Shown here piece by piece: positions 7,725-16,594 of a stretch of DNA of 64,000 nt. The DNA is taken from NCBI GenBank assembly GCA_041650595.1, contig JBAZKW010000004.1:42649-106648 (forward strand). Direction: 5' to 3'. The notes beneath the pieces are model-generated. The model ran no database searches, was not told the DNA's origin, and saw nothing but the letters and a program-made list of their open reading frames with translations. This DNA is from CALFCX01 sp041650595 (lineage in GTDB: Bacteria; Margulisbacteria; WOR-1; JAKLHX01). Made by a program: the position numbers and the translations under genes. Each line of letters starts with the position of its first letter. The first letter of the stretch is position 1.

Positions 7725-8882
7725 ATGAAGATAGCGATGCTGGTCCCTTATTTTTTCCCTCATTTCGGGGGGACGGAAAAATATGTTAAAGATCTGTCTG
7801 TGGAACTCGCTTCAAGAGGTCACGAAGTAACGGTGATCTCGAACAATGTCCCGAAAGAGGCGGGGGCTCCGGCGGAAGAAAAGTCGGACGGAATTACCAT
7901 AAAAAGGCTCAAGGCGATGAACTTTGTATATCTTCCGGTTTCTTTTGAGTTCAATCTGAAAATGCTTGACGGCTTCGATCTGGTGCACACACATTGCCCG
8001 TCTTTCGGATTTACAAGGGCCGTGCGCAACCGCCTAAAAGTCCCGCATGTAGTGACCTATCATTGCGATACGACGATGTCCGAGAAATTCTTCGGCGTAA
8101 AAATGCCCAAATTTGTGATACGTGCCGTGGAATTTCTCACAAATCAATATGCCAAAATGATACTGCCCAAAGTTGACGCGATAATATCAACCACCGAAAG
8201 TTATGCTTCAACTTCCCCCGTGATGAAACACTTTCCGCATCATGCGATCCCCATAGGGATCCACTATGAGTTGTTCGATGCCTCGCGTAAAAAACAAGGT
8301 ATTACGGAAGAAAAGAGGGACAGAAAAAAAGTCCTGTTTTTGGGAAGGCTTGCGGCTAACAAAGGGATCGATTATCTGGTTCATGCTATCCCTCTTGTAC
8401 TAAAAGAAGTCCCGGACGCAAAATTTGTCATCTGCGGCGAAGGGGAAGAAAAACCTCATGTCGAGGCATATATAGACCAGGTCGGAGTAAGGGGCCATAT
8501 TGAGTTCCTCGGGAAGGTCAATCTTGATGAGATGGTAAAATTATATTCGACCTGCGCGATGTTCGTTTTCCCATCCATAAACAGGCTGGAAGCTTTTGGC
8601 ATTGTACAGCTTGAATCAATGGCCTGTTATACTCCGGTGATCGCTTCCAATATTCCCGGCGTGAACAATGTTATGGATGTCGGAAAGAGCGGGCTTTTGG
8701 TTGAGCCCAGGGACAGCGAAGCGCTAGCTTCAGCTATCATCAAAATACTCAAAGATCCGGAGCTGGCCAGGAGTATGGGAGCACGCGGAAGGCAACTGGT
8801 GGAAGAAAAATACAATTGGAATGCGATCGGTGACAGGATAGAGGCCGTTTATAGGTCGGTCAGGGAGAGGAAATCGCTGTGA
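7725..8882 (+). CDS. Glycosyltransferase family 4 (GT-B fold)
   Basis: 385 residues; transfers a sugar from a nucleotide-sugar donor with retention. The N-terminal Rossmann half shows the GG-TE motif (PHFGGTEKYVKDL). The C-terminal half has VLFLGRLAANKGID and the donor-site E-x7-E (E289 and E297 in EAFGIVQLE). A good AAGGAG precedes the ATG. It sits between the TPR gene and galE, consistent with synthesis of a cell-envelope glycan or glycolipid; acceptor and donor are unknown. The stop overlaps the GTG start of galE by 4 bases. Confidence 0.88.
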   Translation: MKIAMLVPYFFPHFGGTEKYVKDLSVELASRGHEVTVISNNVPKEAGAPAEEKSDGITIKRLKAMNFVYLPVSFEFNLKMLDGFDLVHTHCPSFGFTRAVRNRLKVPHVVTYHCDTTMSEKFFGVKMPKFVIRAVEFLTNQYAKMILPKVDAIISTTESYASTSPVMKHFPHHAIPIGIHYELFDASRKKQGITEEKRDRKKVLFLGRLAANKGIDYLVHAIPLVLKEVPDAKFVICGEGEEKPHVEAYIDQVGVRGHIEFLGKVNLDEMVKLYSTCAMFVFPSINRLEAFGIVQLESMACYTPVIASNIPGVNNVMDVGKSGLLVEPRDSEALASAIIKILKDPELARSMGARGRQLVEEKYNWNAIGDRIEAVYRSVRERKSL

Positions 8883-9871
8883 AAGTACTTGTTACCGGAG
8901 GCGCCGGCTTTATAGGAGGGGTGACCGTGCGGCAGCTTATAAAAGCGGGATATGAAGTTGTTATTTTTGACAATCTGTCCTGCGGCCATCGCCAAACTAT
9001 TCCGGAAGGAGTCCGTCTGATCGTAGGGGACCTGAGAAAAAAAGAAGACATCCTGTCCGCAATGAGGCAGGAAAGATTTGATGCCGTGCTTCATTTTGCC
9101 GCTTTTACGATCGTTCCGGAATCCATTGAAAATCCGTCCAAATATTTTGAGAACAATATACTTGCCAGCTTCAATCTGCTTGATGCCATGGCCGAAACAA
9201 AGGTAAAAAAATTCGTGTTCTCATCTTCGGCTGCGGTATATGGCGAGCCGAGAGAGGTCCCTGTTGCCGAAGACGCACGCACGGCCCCTTCAAACGCTTA
9301 CGGCGAGACCAAGCTGATCGTCGAACAATATGTTAAGTGGTACGACCTGGCATACGGCATAAAATATGTTAGTCTCAGATATTTTAATGCAGCCGGAGCA
9401 GACCTTGAAAATGATCTCGGGGAAGACAGGGCCGTTGAGACGCATCTTATACCTCTTGTCCTGCTTGCAGCCTCCGGAAAGAACAAAAATGTTTCCGTAT
9501 TTGGCTCGGATTATCCGACGCGCGACGGGACTTGCATAAGAGATTATGTGCATGTAAAAGATCTGGCTTCAGCTCACGTTCTGGCCCTTGGAAAACTTTT
9601 CAAAGAGAATTCTCAAAGCTCGATATATAACCTGGGTAGCGAACAGGGGCTTACCGTAAAAGAGATCGTATCTACCGTGGAAAAAGTTACGGGCAAAAAA
9701 GTAGATGTCGTACAATCTCCAAGGAGGGCGGGTGATCCCCCGGCCTTGATCGCCAGCTCAAAAAAAATATATTCCGAGCTCATCTGGAAGGCAAAATATT
9801 CCGATGTTGAAAAAATAATATCCGACACCTGGACCTGGATGCAAAAACATCCGCACGGCTATAAAAAATGA
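8879..9871 (+). CDS. galE: UDP-glucose 4-epimerase
   Basis: Extended short-chain dehydrogenase, 330 residues, interconverting UDP-glucose and UDP-galactose (or N-acetyl forms). It has the NAD-binding motif TGGAGFIG (6-13), the substrate strand VFSSSAAVYG and the catalytic Y141-x3-K145 (YGETK). RYFNAAGA and the RDGTCIRDYVHVKDLA block are diagnostic of GalE rather than other sugar dehydratases. It starts with GTG inside the stop region of the GT4 gene and overlaps the next glycosyltransferase by 4 bases. It may supply UDP-galactose to the flanking transferases. Confidence 0.9.
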   Translation: MKVLVTGGAGFIGGVTVRQLIKAGYEVVIFDNLSCGHRQTIPEGVRLIVGDLRKKEDILSAMRQERFDAVLHFAAFTIVPESIENPSKYFENNILASFNLLDAMAETKVKKFVFSSSAAVYGEPREVPVAEDARTAPSNAYGETKLIVEQYVKWYDLAYGIKYVSLRYFNAAGADLENDLGEDRAVETHLIPLVLLAASGKNKNVSVFGSDYPTRDGTCIRDYVHVKDLASAHVLALGKLFKENSQSSIYNLGSEQGLTVKEIVSTVEKVTGKKVDVVQSPRRAGDPPALIASSKKIYSELIWKAKYSDVEKIISDTWTWMQKHPHGYKK

Positions 9872-10998
9872 AAAAAAAGATATTATATCTGTTTTCCGAT
9901 ACCGGCGGCGGTCACAGGAGCGCGGCTGCCGCGCTCATAAAGACCGTGGAAGAGCTAAAAAAGAGCGATCCCCCGGTACAGGAAATGGTGGATGTCTTTG
10001 CCGAATGCAGCGGTTTTTTGAATATTTTGGCAAAACTTTATTCGCCGGTAATAAAATACTCCCCTAAAATGTGGGGCCTTCTTTACTACTGGTTCAACGA
10101 TATGAAAAAAGTCCAGCAAATGGAAAAGATGGCAAGGCCCTTTCTTGAAAAAGAGCTCTCGCGGCTGATAGCCAAAAGAAAACCGGACCTGATCGTTTCC
10201 GTGCATCCGCTTCTTAATCATATAACCATAAGGTCCATGAATATGGCGGAACATGTTGTTCCTCTGATCACGGTGGTCACCGATCCGGTAAGCCTGCACA
10301 GGGCCTGGGTCTGTCCGGAAGCCGACCTGATAATAGTTGCAACGGAAGAAGCGCGCCGTGCAAGCATAAAATACGGCGGGGACCCAAAAAAGATAAAGAT
10401 CATAGGCCTTCCGATAGATCCCAAGTTTATTAAGAGTTCCAGGGGCAAACGGACTTTGAGAAAAGATATGGGGCTCAAGGAAGATCTTTTTACCGTACTA
10501 TTGATGGGCGGGGGCGAAGGCGGCGGCAACATGAAGAAGATCGTCAGTTTTATCGCGGATGAGAACCTGCGGGCTCAGCTTGTAGTGATAGCCGGAAGGA
10601 ACGAGAAACTTAAAAAAGATCTTGAAAAGATCAAAGATAGTCTGCCTTTTCCCATAAAAGTCTTCGGTTTTACCAACGAAGTTCCGGATATAATGAGCGC
10701 TTCTGATCTGGTAATAACAAAAGCAGGCCCGGGATCGATCGCCGAAGCTTTGGCAAAGGAACTCCCCGTTATAATCACCAGCTGGCTTCCCGGCCAGGAA
10801 GAGGGCAATGTAAAATATGTAGTTGACAGCGGGGTAGGGGTGGTTTGCAAAGACATAAAAAAAATTGGCGAGTGTGTGAAAAGCTTTCTCAAGCCGTCAT
10901 ATTATGCGGCTTTTAAGAAAAAGATCAAACGCGTAAATAATCCAAAGGCAGTTTTTAATATCGCAAATATTATAATATCAAAAGCATACGGCGGATAA
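9868..10998 (+). CDS. MGDG synthase/UgtP-like GT28 glycosyltransferase
   Basis: 376 residues with the family signature FSDTGGGHRSAA at the N-terminus and a MurG-type C-terminal domain (LMGGGEGGGNM; VFGFTNEVPDIMSASDLVITKAGPGS). This branch (processive diacylglycerol glucosyltransferases and plant MGDG synthase) adds sugars to diacylglycerol on the membrane's cytoplasmic face. Adjacency to galE fits a galactolipid or glucolipid role. The product sugar is an inference. Translationally coupled to galE through an ATGA overlap. Confidence 0.85.
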   Translation: MKKKILYLFSDTGGGHRSAAAALIKTVEELKKSDPPVQEMVDVFAECSGFLNILAKLYSPVIKYSPKMWGLLYYWFNDMKKVQQMEKMARPFLEKELSRLIAKRKPDLIVSVHPLLNHITIRSMNMAEHVVPLITVVTDPVSLHRAWVCPEADLIIVATEEARRASIKYGGDPKKIKIIGLPIDPKFIKSSRGKRTLRKDMGLKEDLFTVLLMGGGEGGGNMKKIVSFIADENLRAQLVVIAGRNEKLKKDLEKIKDSLPFPIKVFGFTNEVPDIMSASDLVITKAGPGSIAEALAKELPVIITSWLPGQEEGNVKYVVDSGVGVVCKDIKKIGECVKSFLKPSYYAAFKKKIKRVNNPKAVFNIANIIISKAYGG

Positions 10999-11014
10999 AA
11001 ATTAAAAGGGGGAC

Positions 11015-12460
11015 ATGCGGGTGAAAAAAATATTATTACTGTTGTTAGTGCTTACGATGATGTTTTGTCCGGCGGCTATTGCGCAAAAAGGTATTCCGGC
11101 GTTTTCGTCCAACGGAACAGAGGAACTCAAGTTCAGGGATATGTCCGATTCTCATTGGGCGGCGCCTTCCGTCTATAAGCTTGTGAACCTTGGAGTGACA
11201 CAGGGGTATCCCGACGGCACTTTTAGAGGTACAAAGCCCGTGACCAGATATGAGGCGGCGCTTTTTATGTCTAAATTAGCGGACAGTCTGGGATATGCCG
11301 CTTTTGATAAATTGGGTGCAGAGCTTAAGTCCGAGTTAAAAACAATGCAAGAAGAGTCTTCTTACGGCAGGATCAATGTTTCCGGAAGGTTCGAAACAAA
11401 TTTGATGTCCTCTGTCACGCCCGGAGATAAAACAACTGTCATGAATTACCGGCTGGTGGCCACGGCAGTTTCGGCGCTTGATAATTCGGGCCGTTTCAAG
11501 CTGACACTGGATACAATGGATGGCGGCTATTACGGAGGCAGCGAAAAATTGCTTACGGACCTTATAGATATTGAAGGTCAATTTTCGGCCAAGATGGGAC
11601 TTCCCGTTTTGATCACTGCAACGTTTGGTCCCGGACCGCAAAGGCATCTTTACGGCGGCAATGCTTTCCCGTCGGAATACGGCAGGGTATATGTAAGACC
11701 GTATCCCGGGATAAAACTATCCTCAAAGGTGTTTTTCTCGGATGTGGAAATAGGTTATCTTGCGCATAAAGTGAGCAGCTCGGATCCCGTGCTTCCCGGC
11801 GAAGTCGGAGTTAACCAGTTGAGCGGAAAGGTTTCCCTTCCTTACGAAAAGGTCTTAGTTCTTAACAAGGGCAGCTTGGCGCTTTCGGGAGATTATTTCT
11901 ATCAGAATCCCAACGTTTCTTCGCACGTTCTCACCAACTTCAAGACGGCGTTGACAATTGTGTCAAATCCTTTTGGAAATTTGAGATCTTCTACACAAAT
12001 AAAAGCCGGGGGCTATCACAATATTACCCAAAGTAATCTTGCCGTTACCCAGGATATAAACATAGAGAACCTGTTCAATTTAAAAACAGATCTGACACTA
12101 GGTTTTACATTGGCCGGATCAAAATACCTGATAGAGCCGGAACTTCTTGATGAGTGGACCCTTTTGGGATATGATCCTTTCGACAGACCTGCGGTCAACG
12201 GCACCAGAAGGTTTTCTTTGCGTTTTAATAAGATCGTAAACAATACTCTGGCGTTGATAGGCCGGGGCAATCTGGACCTTTCTACCAAATATAAATTCGG
12301 AACGGGCGAAAACGGGTCCCGCCTTACTCTGGAAGCAGGCCTTGTTTTTGCTCTAGGAAAAGATTCCGAAGCTACTTTTTCATATAGAGCGGATAGAGAT
12401 CCAAATGCTGTCGTGCAGAATACCGATCTTATTAATGTAGCTCTTTCCGGAAGGTTCTAA
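11015..12460 (+). CDS. SLH-domain outer-membrane beta-barrel (porin-like) protein
   Basis: 481 residues. A signal peptide (VKKILLLLLVLTMMFCPAAIA) precedes one S-layer-homology domain at about 36-85 (FRDMSDSHWAAPSVYKLVNL, then GVTQGYPDGTFRGTKPVTRYE). A long strand-rich region ends with alternating residues and a terminal aromatic (VALSGRF), typical of beta-barrels. In Cyanobacteria, Thermus and Negativicutes, SLH porins span the outer membrane and anchor it to peptidoglycan-linked polymer. The start is ATG 11015 or GTG 11021; the ribosome binding site AAAAGGGGG suits either. It is the last gene of the lptF-glycosyltransferase run. Confidence 0.82.
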   Translation: MRVKKILLLLLVLTMMFCPAAIAQKGIPAFSSNGTEELKFRDMSDSHWAAPSVYKLVNLGVTQGYPDGTFRGTKPVTRYEAALFMSKLADSLGYAAFDKLGAELKSELKTMQEESSYGRINVSGRFETNLMSSVTPGDKTTVMNYRLVATAVSALDNSGRFKLTLDTMDGGYYGGSEKLLTDLIDIEGQFSAKMGLPVLITATFGPGPQRHLYGGNAFPSEYGRVYVRPYPGIKLSSKVFFSDVEIGYLAHKVSSSDPVLPGEVGVNQLSGKVSLPYEKVLVLNKGSLALSGDYFYQNPNVSSHVLTNFKTALTIVSNPFGNLRSSTQIKAGGYHNITQSNLAVTQDINIENLFNLKTDLTLGFTLAGSKYLIEPELLDEWTLLGYDPFDRPAVNGTRRFSLRFNKIVNNTLALIGRGNLDLSTKYKFGTGENGSRLTLEAGLVFALGKDSEATFSYRADRDPNAVVQNTDLINVALSGRF

Positions 12461-12462
12461 AT

Positions 12463-13182
12463 TTGATCGGACATACGGTCGTACGGCTGGATGAAACTTC
12501 TTCGACAAATGATATTGCCAAAGAGCTTAGTTCCGGGCTTAATGCGGACGGCATGGTGGTACTGTCAGGCCGGCAGACAAAAGGCAAAGGTCGTCTTGGA
12601 AGGCAGTGGTTTTCTCCGCCGGACACCGGCATTTACCTGTCGATCATACTAAAAAGTCCTCTACAGGAACACTTTTCTTCTATCCTGTGTCCTGCGGTCT
12701 CTTTGGCAGTGGTCCGGACAATAGAATACTTCTCAAGTCTTAAGCCCCTCATCAAATGGCCCAATGACATCATTGTGAATTCCAAGAAAGTTGGCGGTAT
12801 ACTTGTTGAAAAAAATGGTGACGCTTTCATTGTTGGTATAGGCGTTAACCTCAATACGGAGACACAAGAATTCCCGGAAGAAATAAAGGACAAAGCCACT
12901 TCTCTCAAAGTGGAGTCCGGCAAACATTGGGACAAAGAAGATTTCCTAAAGAAATTGTTTATATCTTTTGAGGAGATATTGTCACAGCTCCGGGCCGAGG
13001 GCGGGGACAAAAGTTTGCTGGATAAAGTGAAAGACAGGTCTTTTACTTTGGGCAAGACCGTAAAGGTCACGGATGGAAAGCGGACTTTTCACGGGGAGGC
13101 ATGCGGATTTGAGAGTGACGGTTCGTTGCTATTGAAGACGGCGGATGGTAAAATAGTAAATATAAAATCGGGGGAAACATAA
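12463..13182 (+). CDS. birA: Biotin--[acetyl-CoA-carboxylase] ligase
   Basis: Attaches biotin to the carboxyl carrier protein via biotinyl-AMP; 239 residues. It shows the substrate motif STND, the biotinyl-AMP loop KGKGRLGRQW (40-49), the IKWPNDI strand, GGILVE and GVGVNLN-like (GIGVNLN). There is no N-terminal helix-turn-helix, so it is a pure ligase, not a repressor. The start is TTG, with a GGAAGG ribosome binding site at the end of the SLH gene. The target AccB is encoded at 18868-19338. Confidence 0.9.
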   Translation: MIGHTVVRLDETSSTNDIAKELSSGLNADGMVVLSGRQTKGKGRLGRQWFSPPDTGIYLSIILKSPLQEHFSSILCPAVSLAVVRTIEYFSSLKPLIKWPNDIIVNSKKVGGILVEKNGDAFIVGIGVNLNTETQEFPEEIKDKATSLKVESGKHWDKEDFLKKLFISFEEILSQLRAEGGDKSLLDKVKDRSFTLGKTVKVTDGKRTFHGEACGFESDGSLLLKTADGKIVNIKSGET

Positions 13183-13185
13183 GTA

Positions 13186-13575
13186 ATGGCAACACGCGGT
13201 GTAAGAGGCGCGATAACAGTAAAAAAGAACGAAAAAGACGCGATAGTCTTTGCTACCGAAATGATGCTTGAAAAGATGATCTCCGTGAACAAGATAAGGG
13301 TGGAAGATATTGCTGCGGTCATATTTTCCGTAACGCCTGACCTTACGAAAGAATTTCCCGCTATTGCCGCCAGAGAGATGGGATGGCTTTATACTCCGCT
13401 TATGTGCACCAACGAGATCAATATCGAAAACAGCCTAAAAAAATGTATCAGGGTGCTTATGATCGTGAACAGCGACAAATCCCAGGAAAAGATCAAACAC
13501 ATCTATCTGGACGAAGCAAAAAAACTAAGGCCCGATCTCTCCGCAAAAAATAAAGGCAGCTACTACCTAAGCTAA
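13186..13575 (+). CDS. aroH: Chorismate mutase, AroH class
   Basis: Converts chorismate to prephenate on the way to phenylalanine and tyrosine. At 129 residues it matches the trimeric AroH type of Bacillus rather than the helical AroQ type. The start ATRGVRGAITVKKNEKDAI is the family signature, followed by TEMMLEKMI and the strand AVIFSVTPDL. It lies 13 bases before the DAHP synthase gene, so the first pathway enzyme and this branch enzyme are co-expressed. Confidence 0.92.
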   Translation: MATRGVRGAITVKKNEKDAIVFATEMMLEKMISVNKIRVEDIAAVIFSVTPDLTKEFPAIAAREMGWLYTPLMCTNEINIENSLKKCIRVLMIVNSDKSQEKIKHIYLDEAKKLRPDLSAKNKGSYYLS

Positions 13576-13588
13576 GGAGATAACTTTT

Positions 13589-14608
13589 GTGATCATAGTA
13601 ATGAAGCATGGCGCGACCGCCTATGAAATAGATCAAGTCGTCGAAAGACTGAAAAAAAACGGTTTCGGCGTGCATCTTTCAAAAGGGGTCGAGCAAAGCA
13701 TAATAGGAGCGATAGGCGATAAGTCGACCATACAGCTTGAGAGCATTTCGATACTTCCCGGCGTTTCGCAGATAATCCATGTAAGAAAACCTTACAAGCT
13801 GGTGAGCCGCGAATTCCATCCTTTGGATACCGTGGTCATGATAGGCGGCAAAACACCTGTCGGCAGCGGAGCAAAGGTCGCTGTTTTTGCCGGTCCTTGC
13901 TCGGTGGAGGGCAGAGAGCAGATACTGAGCACCGCGGAGTCCGTCAAAAAATCGGGGGCATCCGTTTTGCGCGGAGGAGCTTTTAAGCCCAGGACATCGC
14001 CGTACAGTTTTCAGGGGATGGGAGAGGATGGCCTCAAGCTTCTTGCCGAGGCAAAAAAACAGACCGGTTTGTCTATAGTCACGGAGGTTATGGATACCAG
14101 AGAAGTGGCTCTCGTGGAAAAATATGCCGATGTTATCCAGATAGGCGCAAGGAACATGCAGAACTTTTCGCTTCTTAAAGAAGTAGGCAAGGCAAAGAAA
14201 CCTGTCCTGTTAAAACGGGGCCTTTCTTCTACTATAGAAGAACTACTGATGTCCGCGGAATACATAATGAGTGAAGGGAACGAAAATGTCATTCTCTGCG
14301 AAAGGGGAATAAGGACATTTGAAAATTATACCCGAAATACTCTTGATCTGAGCGCGGTTCCGGTGATCAAAGAGCTCAGTCATCTTCCGGTCATAATTGA
14401 TCCAAGCCACGCGGTGGGCAAAAGAAGCCTGGTGGCTTCGATGAGCAAGGCAGCGATCGCTGCGGGAGCGGACGGACTTATAATTGAAGTTTGCCCCAGT
14501 CCCGAAGAAGCCATGTCGGACGGCGCGCAAACTCTTAACTTTAAAGATTTTGAAATATTGATGAAAGAACTCGGGCCTATAGCGGCATCTATAGGAAAGT
14601 CGATATAG
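13589..14608 (+). CDS. aroF: 3-deoxy-7-phosphoheptulonate synthase (DAHP synthase)
   Basis: First enzyme of the shikimate pathway, joining phosphoenolpyruvate and erythrose 4-phosphate; 339 residues. Residues 1-70 form the ferredoxin-like regulatory domain (MIIVMKHGATAYEIDQVVER) of the Thermotoga/Bacillus type. A TIM barrel follows, with FAGPCSVEG, GGAFKPRTSPYSFQGMG, LLKRG and IDPSHAVGKR. The GTG start follows a clear AAGGAG. The last 20 bases overlap hflX, read convergently on the other strand. Confidence 0.92.
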   Translation: MIIVMKHGATAYEIDQVVERLKKNGFGVHLSKGVEQSIIGAIGDKSTIQLESISILPGVSQIIHVRKPYKLVSREFHPLDTVVMIGGKTPVGSGAKVAVFAGPCSVEGREQILSTAESVKKSGASVLRGGAFKPRTSPYSFQGMGEDGLKLLAEAKKQTGLSIVTEVMDTREVALVEKYADVIQIGARNMQNFSLLKEVGKAKKPVLLKRGLSSTIEELLMSAEYIMSEGNENVILCERGIRTFENYTRNTLDLSAVPVIKELSHLPVIIDPSHAVGKRSLVASMSKAAIAAGADGLIIEVCPSPEEAMSDGAQTLNFKDFEILMKELGPIAASIGKSI

Positions 14609-15659
14609 CTTCTTTTAAATTTTCCAGCCCCGTCTTTTTATAAGCCGAAATATATACAGAGGGTTTATATTTTTCTGCCAAAGTTTTATCCAAGGGTGAT
14701 GTCAAAAGATCGGTCTTGTTGAACACTGTTATTATGGGCTTATTTATTGCTCCCAGCTCTTCAAGCACCGTGTAGACGGAGCTTATCTGTTTTTCCATAT
14801 CAGGGTTTGAAGCATCCACCACATGCAGCAACAGGTCCGAATCGGTCACTTCGTCCAGCGTTGCCTTAAAAGCGTCTATCAGCTGATGGGGCAGCTTTTG
14901 TATAAAACCCACTGTGTCGGAGATGAGGACGCTTTGTTTGTCAGAGATGTACAGCTTTCTGGTTGTGGTGTCCAGCGTCGCAAAAAGCTTGTCCTGAACA
15001 AGAACGTCGGATTTTGTCAGGGCGTTGATCAGGGTCGATTTGCCGGCATTGGTATAGCCGATGATAGAGATATTCTTTATTCCGGAAGACATCCTCTCGG
15101 ACCTTCTGGTCGTCCTTGCCTTTTGGATATTTTCCAGGTCTTTTTTAAGAAGCGAGATGCGGTAGCGGATCTTTCTCTTGTCCTTTTCAAGCTTGGTCTC
15201 TCCGGGACCGCGGGTCCCGATACCGCCGCCGAGCCTGGAGAGCAAAATACCTTTTCCTGACAGCCTGGTCAGCATGAACTGGTTCTGCGCCAGTTCGACC
15301 TGCAGTCTTCCTTCGTGGGAGGCGGCGTGTTGCGCGAAGATATCAAGGATCAGTTCAGTGCGGTTGATGACCTTAAGCCCAAGTTGTTCCTCAAGGTTCC
15401 TCTCCTGAGAAGGACGAAGATCATTGTCAAATATCACAAGGTTGGCGCCGGATTGTTTTGCAAGATCTATCAGCTCTTCGAGCTTTCCTTCGCCTATGAA
15501 ATATTTCAGGTCAGGTTTATCTTTGTTTTGGGTGATGGTCCCGACTATCTGCGCGCCCGCAGTCTTTGCCAAAAGAGCAAGCTCGATCATCGAGGCTTCC
15601 AGGGAACCCTTTTCTTTGTGAAGTTCGATCCCGACAAGGATGGCTCGTTCTGTGTCCAC
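14589..15659 (-). CDS. hflX: GTPase HflX
   Basis: Ribosome-binding GTPase that splits stalled or hibernating 50S/70S particles; 356 residues. The N-terminal HflX domain contains GGGIGTRGPGE (144-154). The G domain has G1 GYTNAGKST (201-209), G3 DTVG (248-251) and G4 NKTD (314-317). The start is GTG at 15657-15659. It is the last gene of the minus-strand block plsY-gpsA-unknown-hflX, although 81 bases separate it from the unknown gene. The 3' end overlaps aroF by 20 bases, leaving no room for a normal terminator for either gene. Confidence 0.93.
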   Translation of the reverse strand: MDTERAILVGIELHKEKGSLEASMIELALLAKTAGAQIVGTITQNKDKPDLKYFIGEGKLEELIDLAKQSGANLVIFDNDLRPSQERNLEEQLGLKVINRTELILDIFAQHAASHEGRLQVELAQNQFMLTRLSGKGILLSRLGGGIGTRGPGETKLEKDKRKIRYRISLLKKDLENIQKARTTRRSERMSSGIKNISIIGYTNAGKSTLINALTKSDVLVQDKLFATLDTTTRKLYISDKQSVLISDTVGFIQKLPHQLIDAFKATLDEVTDSDLLLHVVDASNPDMEKQISSVYTVLEELGAINKPIITVFNKTDLLTSPLDKTLAEKYKPSVYISAYKKTGLENLKEAISTFL

Positions 15660-15740
15660 TAATGCATTCTACTTCAGTACGAGCTGTCTTACAAGTTTAC
15701 AGTAGGCTGATTTTACCTAATTTATAGAACCAAATTATTT

Positions 15741-16523
15741 TTATTCAGCTTTCTTAAATACTCCGGTATCAGCAGATAAAGCCTGAAAACCCAGATCTTT
15801 TTCAAAAAGGCTCTCATGCGTGCCTTCATCCGCTGCAAAATGTCTGCTGTATGCTATCACACCCAAATCATGCGGGGCAAGGATATCAAAGACAGTCGGT
15901 TCCAGAGTTTGGGCATAATGGTTTAACGAATCTGTTACTGCTAAGAAAGATGCCCAATCAATAGACGGTCCAAACCTCAGGATCTTAACATTAATAGGAT
16001 TCTGTTGTTGTTCCGGGAATACAAACTGCGGATTAGCTTCCGATAGAGCTGTTTGAAGCAGAGGCCTCAACCCCTTCAAAATTTTATGACCTTTCGGATC
16101 CAACGGATCTATTGAATCATCCAAACCTTCACAGGTCCCGTATAGTCCGGCTGATGAGTCATTGATGCGTAATTCGTCAAATGAAACCTTTGCTCCCATT
16201 GCAGCTAATATGCTGCTTGGTTTAATAGTGGCTTTAACTACTTCAGCAAACTGCCTGAATAATGCTTTTTGTTTTTCGGAATTATCTCTAACACGCGGGG
16301 TTTCAACGGCAAAAAGATTTATGTGGGCTATTTCCATGGGCATCTTCAGACAAGCATCCAAATGCCCTGCTTTTTCAAGAGCCGCGTGAACAGCTTCTTG
16401 AGCACCGTCGACAGCTCTATACGCCCTTGATTGAGCTGCAACTTTAAGTATTACCGACATTCTCGGAGCTACGATACTCGGCGCAGTTTTAAAATGCTCA
16501 AAAGGCATTATCCTGAATTGCAT
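15741..16523 (-). CDS. Protein of unknown function (260 aa)
   Basis: Not recognised. The frame opens at 16571, but AAGGAG sits 5 bases before the ATG at 16521-16523, which decides the start (MQFRIMPFEHFK). There is no signal peptide or membrane segment. The middle is acidic/helical. The piece MEIAHINLFAVETPR followed later by NVKILRFGPSIDWASF recalls the paired strands of 2H phosphoesterases, but the second histidine is replaced, so I do not claim the family. It lies between gpsA and hflX on the same strand; that gives no firm clue. Confidence 0.7.
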   Translation of the reverse strand: MQFRIMPFEHFKTAPSIVAPRMSVILKVAAQSRAYRAVDGAQEAVHAALEKAGHLDACLKMPMEIAHINLFAVETPRVRDNSEKQKALFRQFAEVVKATIKPSSILAAMGAKVSFDELRINDSSAGLYGTCEGLDDSIDPLDPKGHKILKGLRPLLQTALSEANPQFVFPEQQQNPINVKILRFGPSIDWASFLAVTDSLNHYAQTLEPTVFDILAPHDLGVIAYSRHFAADEGTHESLFEKDLGFQALSADTGVFKKAE

Positions 16524-16594
16524 GTTTTTCTCCTTTTTTCTTTCTATACCCCTCTGTGTATATATCGACAAAAAAGGAGGCGGATTTCAGCAGA

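Noticed and set aside
15741..16523. 2H phosphoesterase assignment for the unknown gene
   Set aside because: Only one HxN/T-like motif; the second catalytic histidine is missing.
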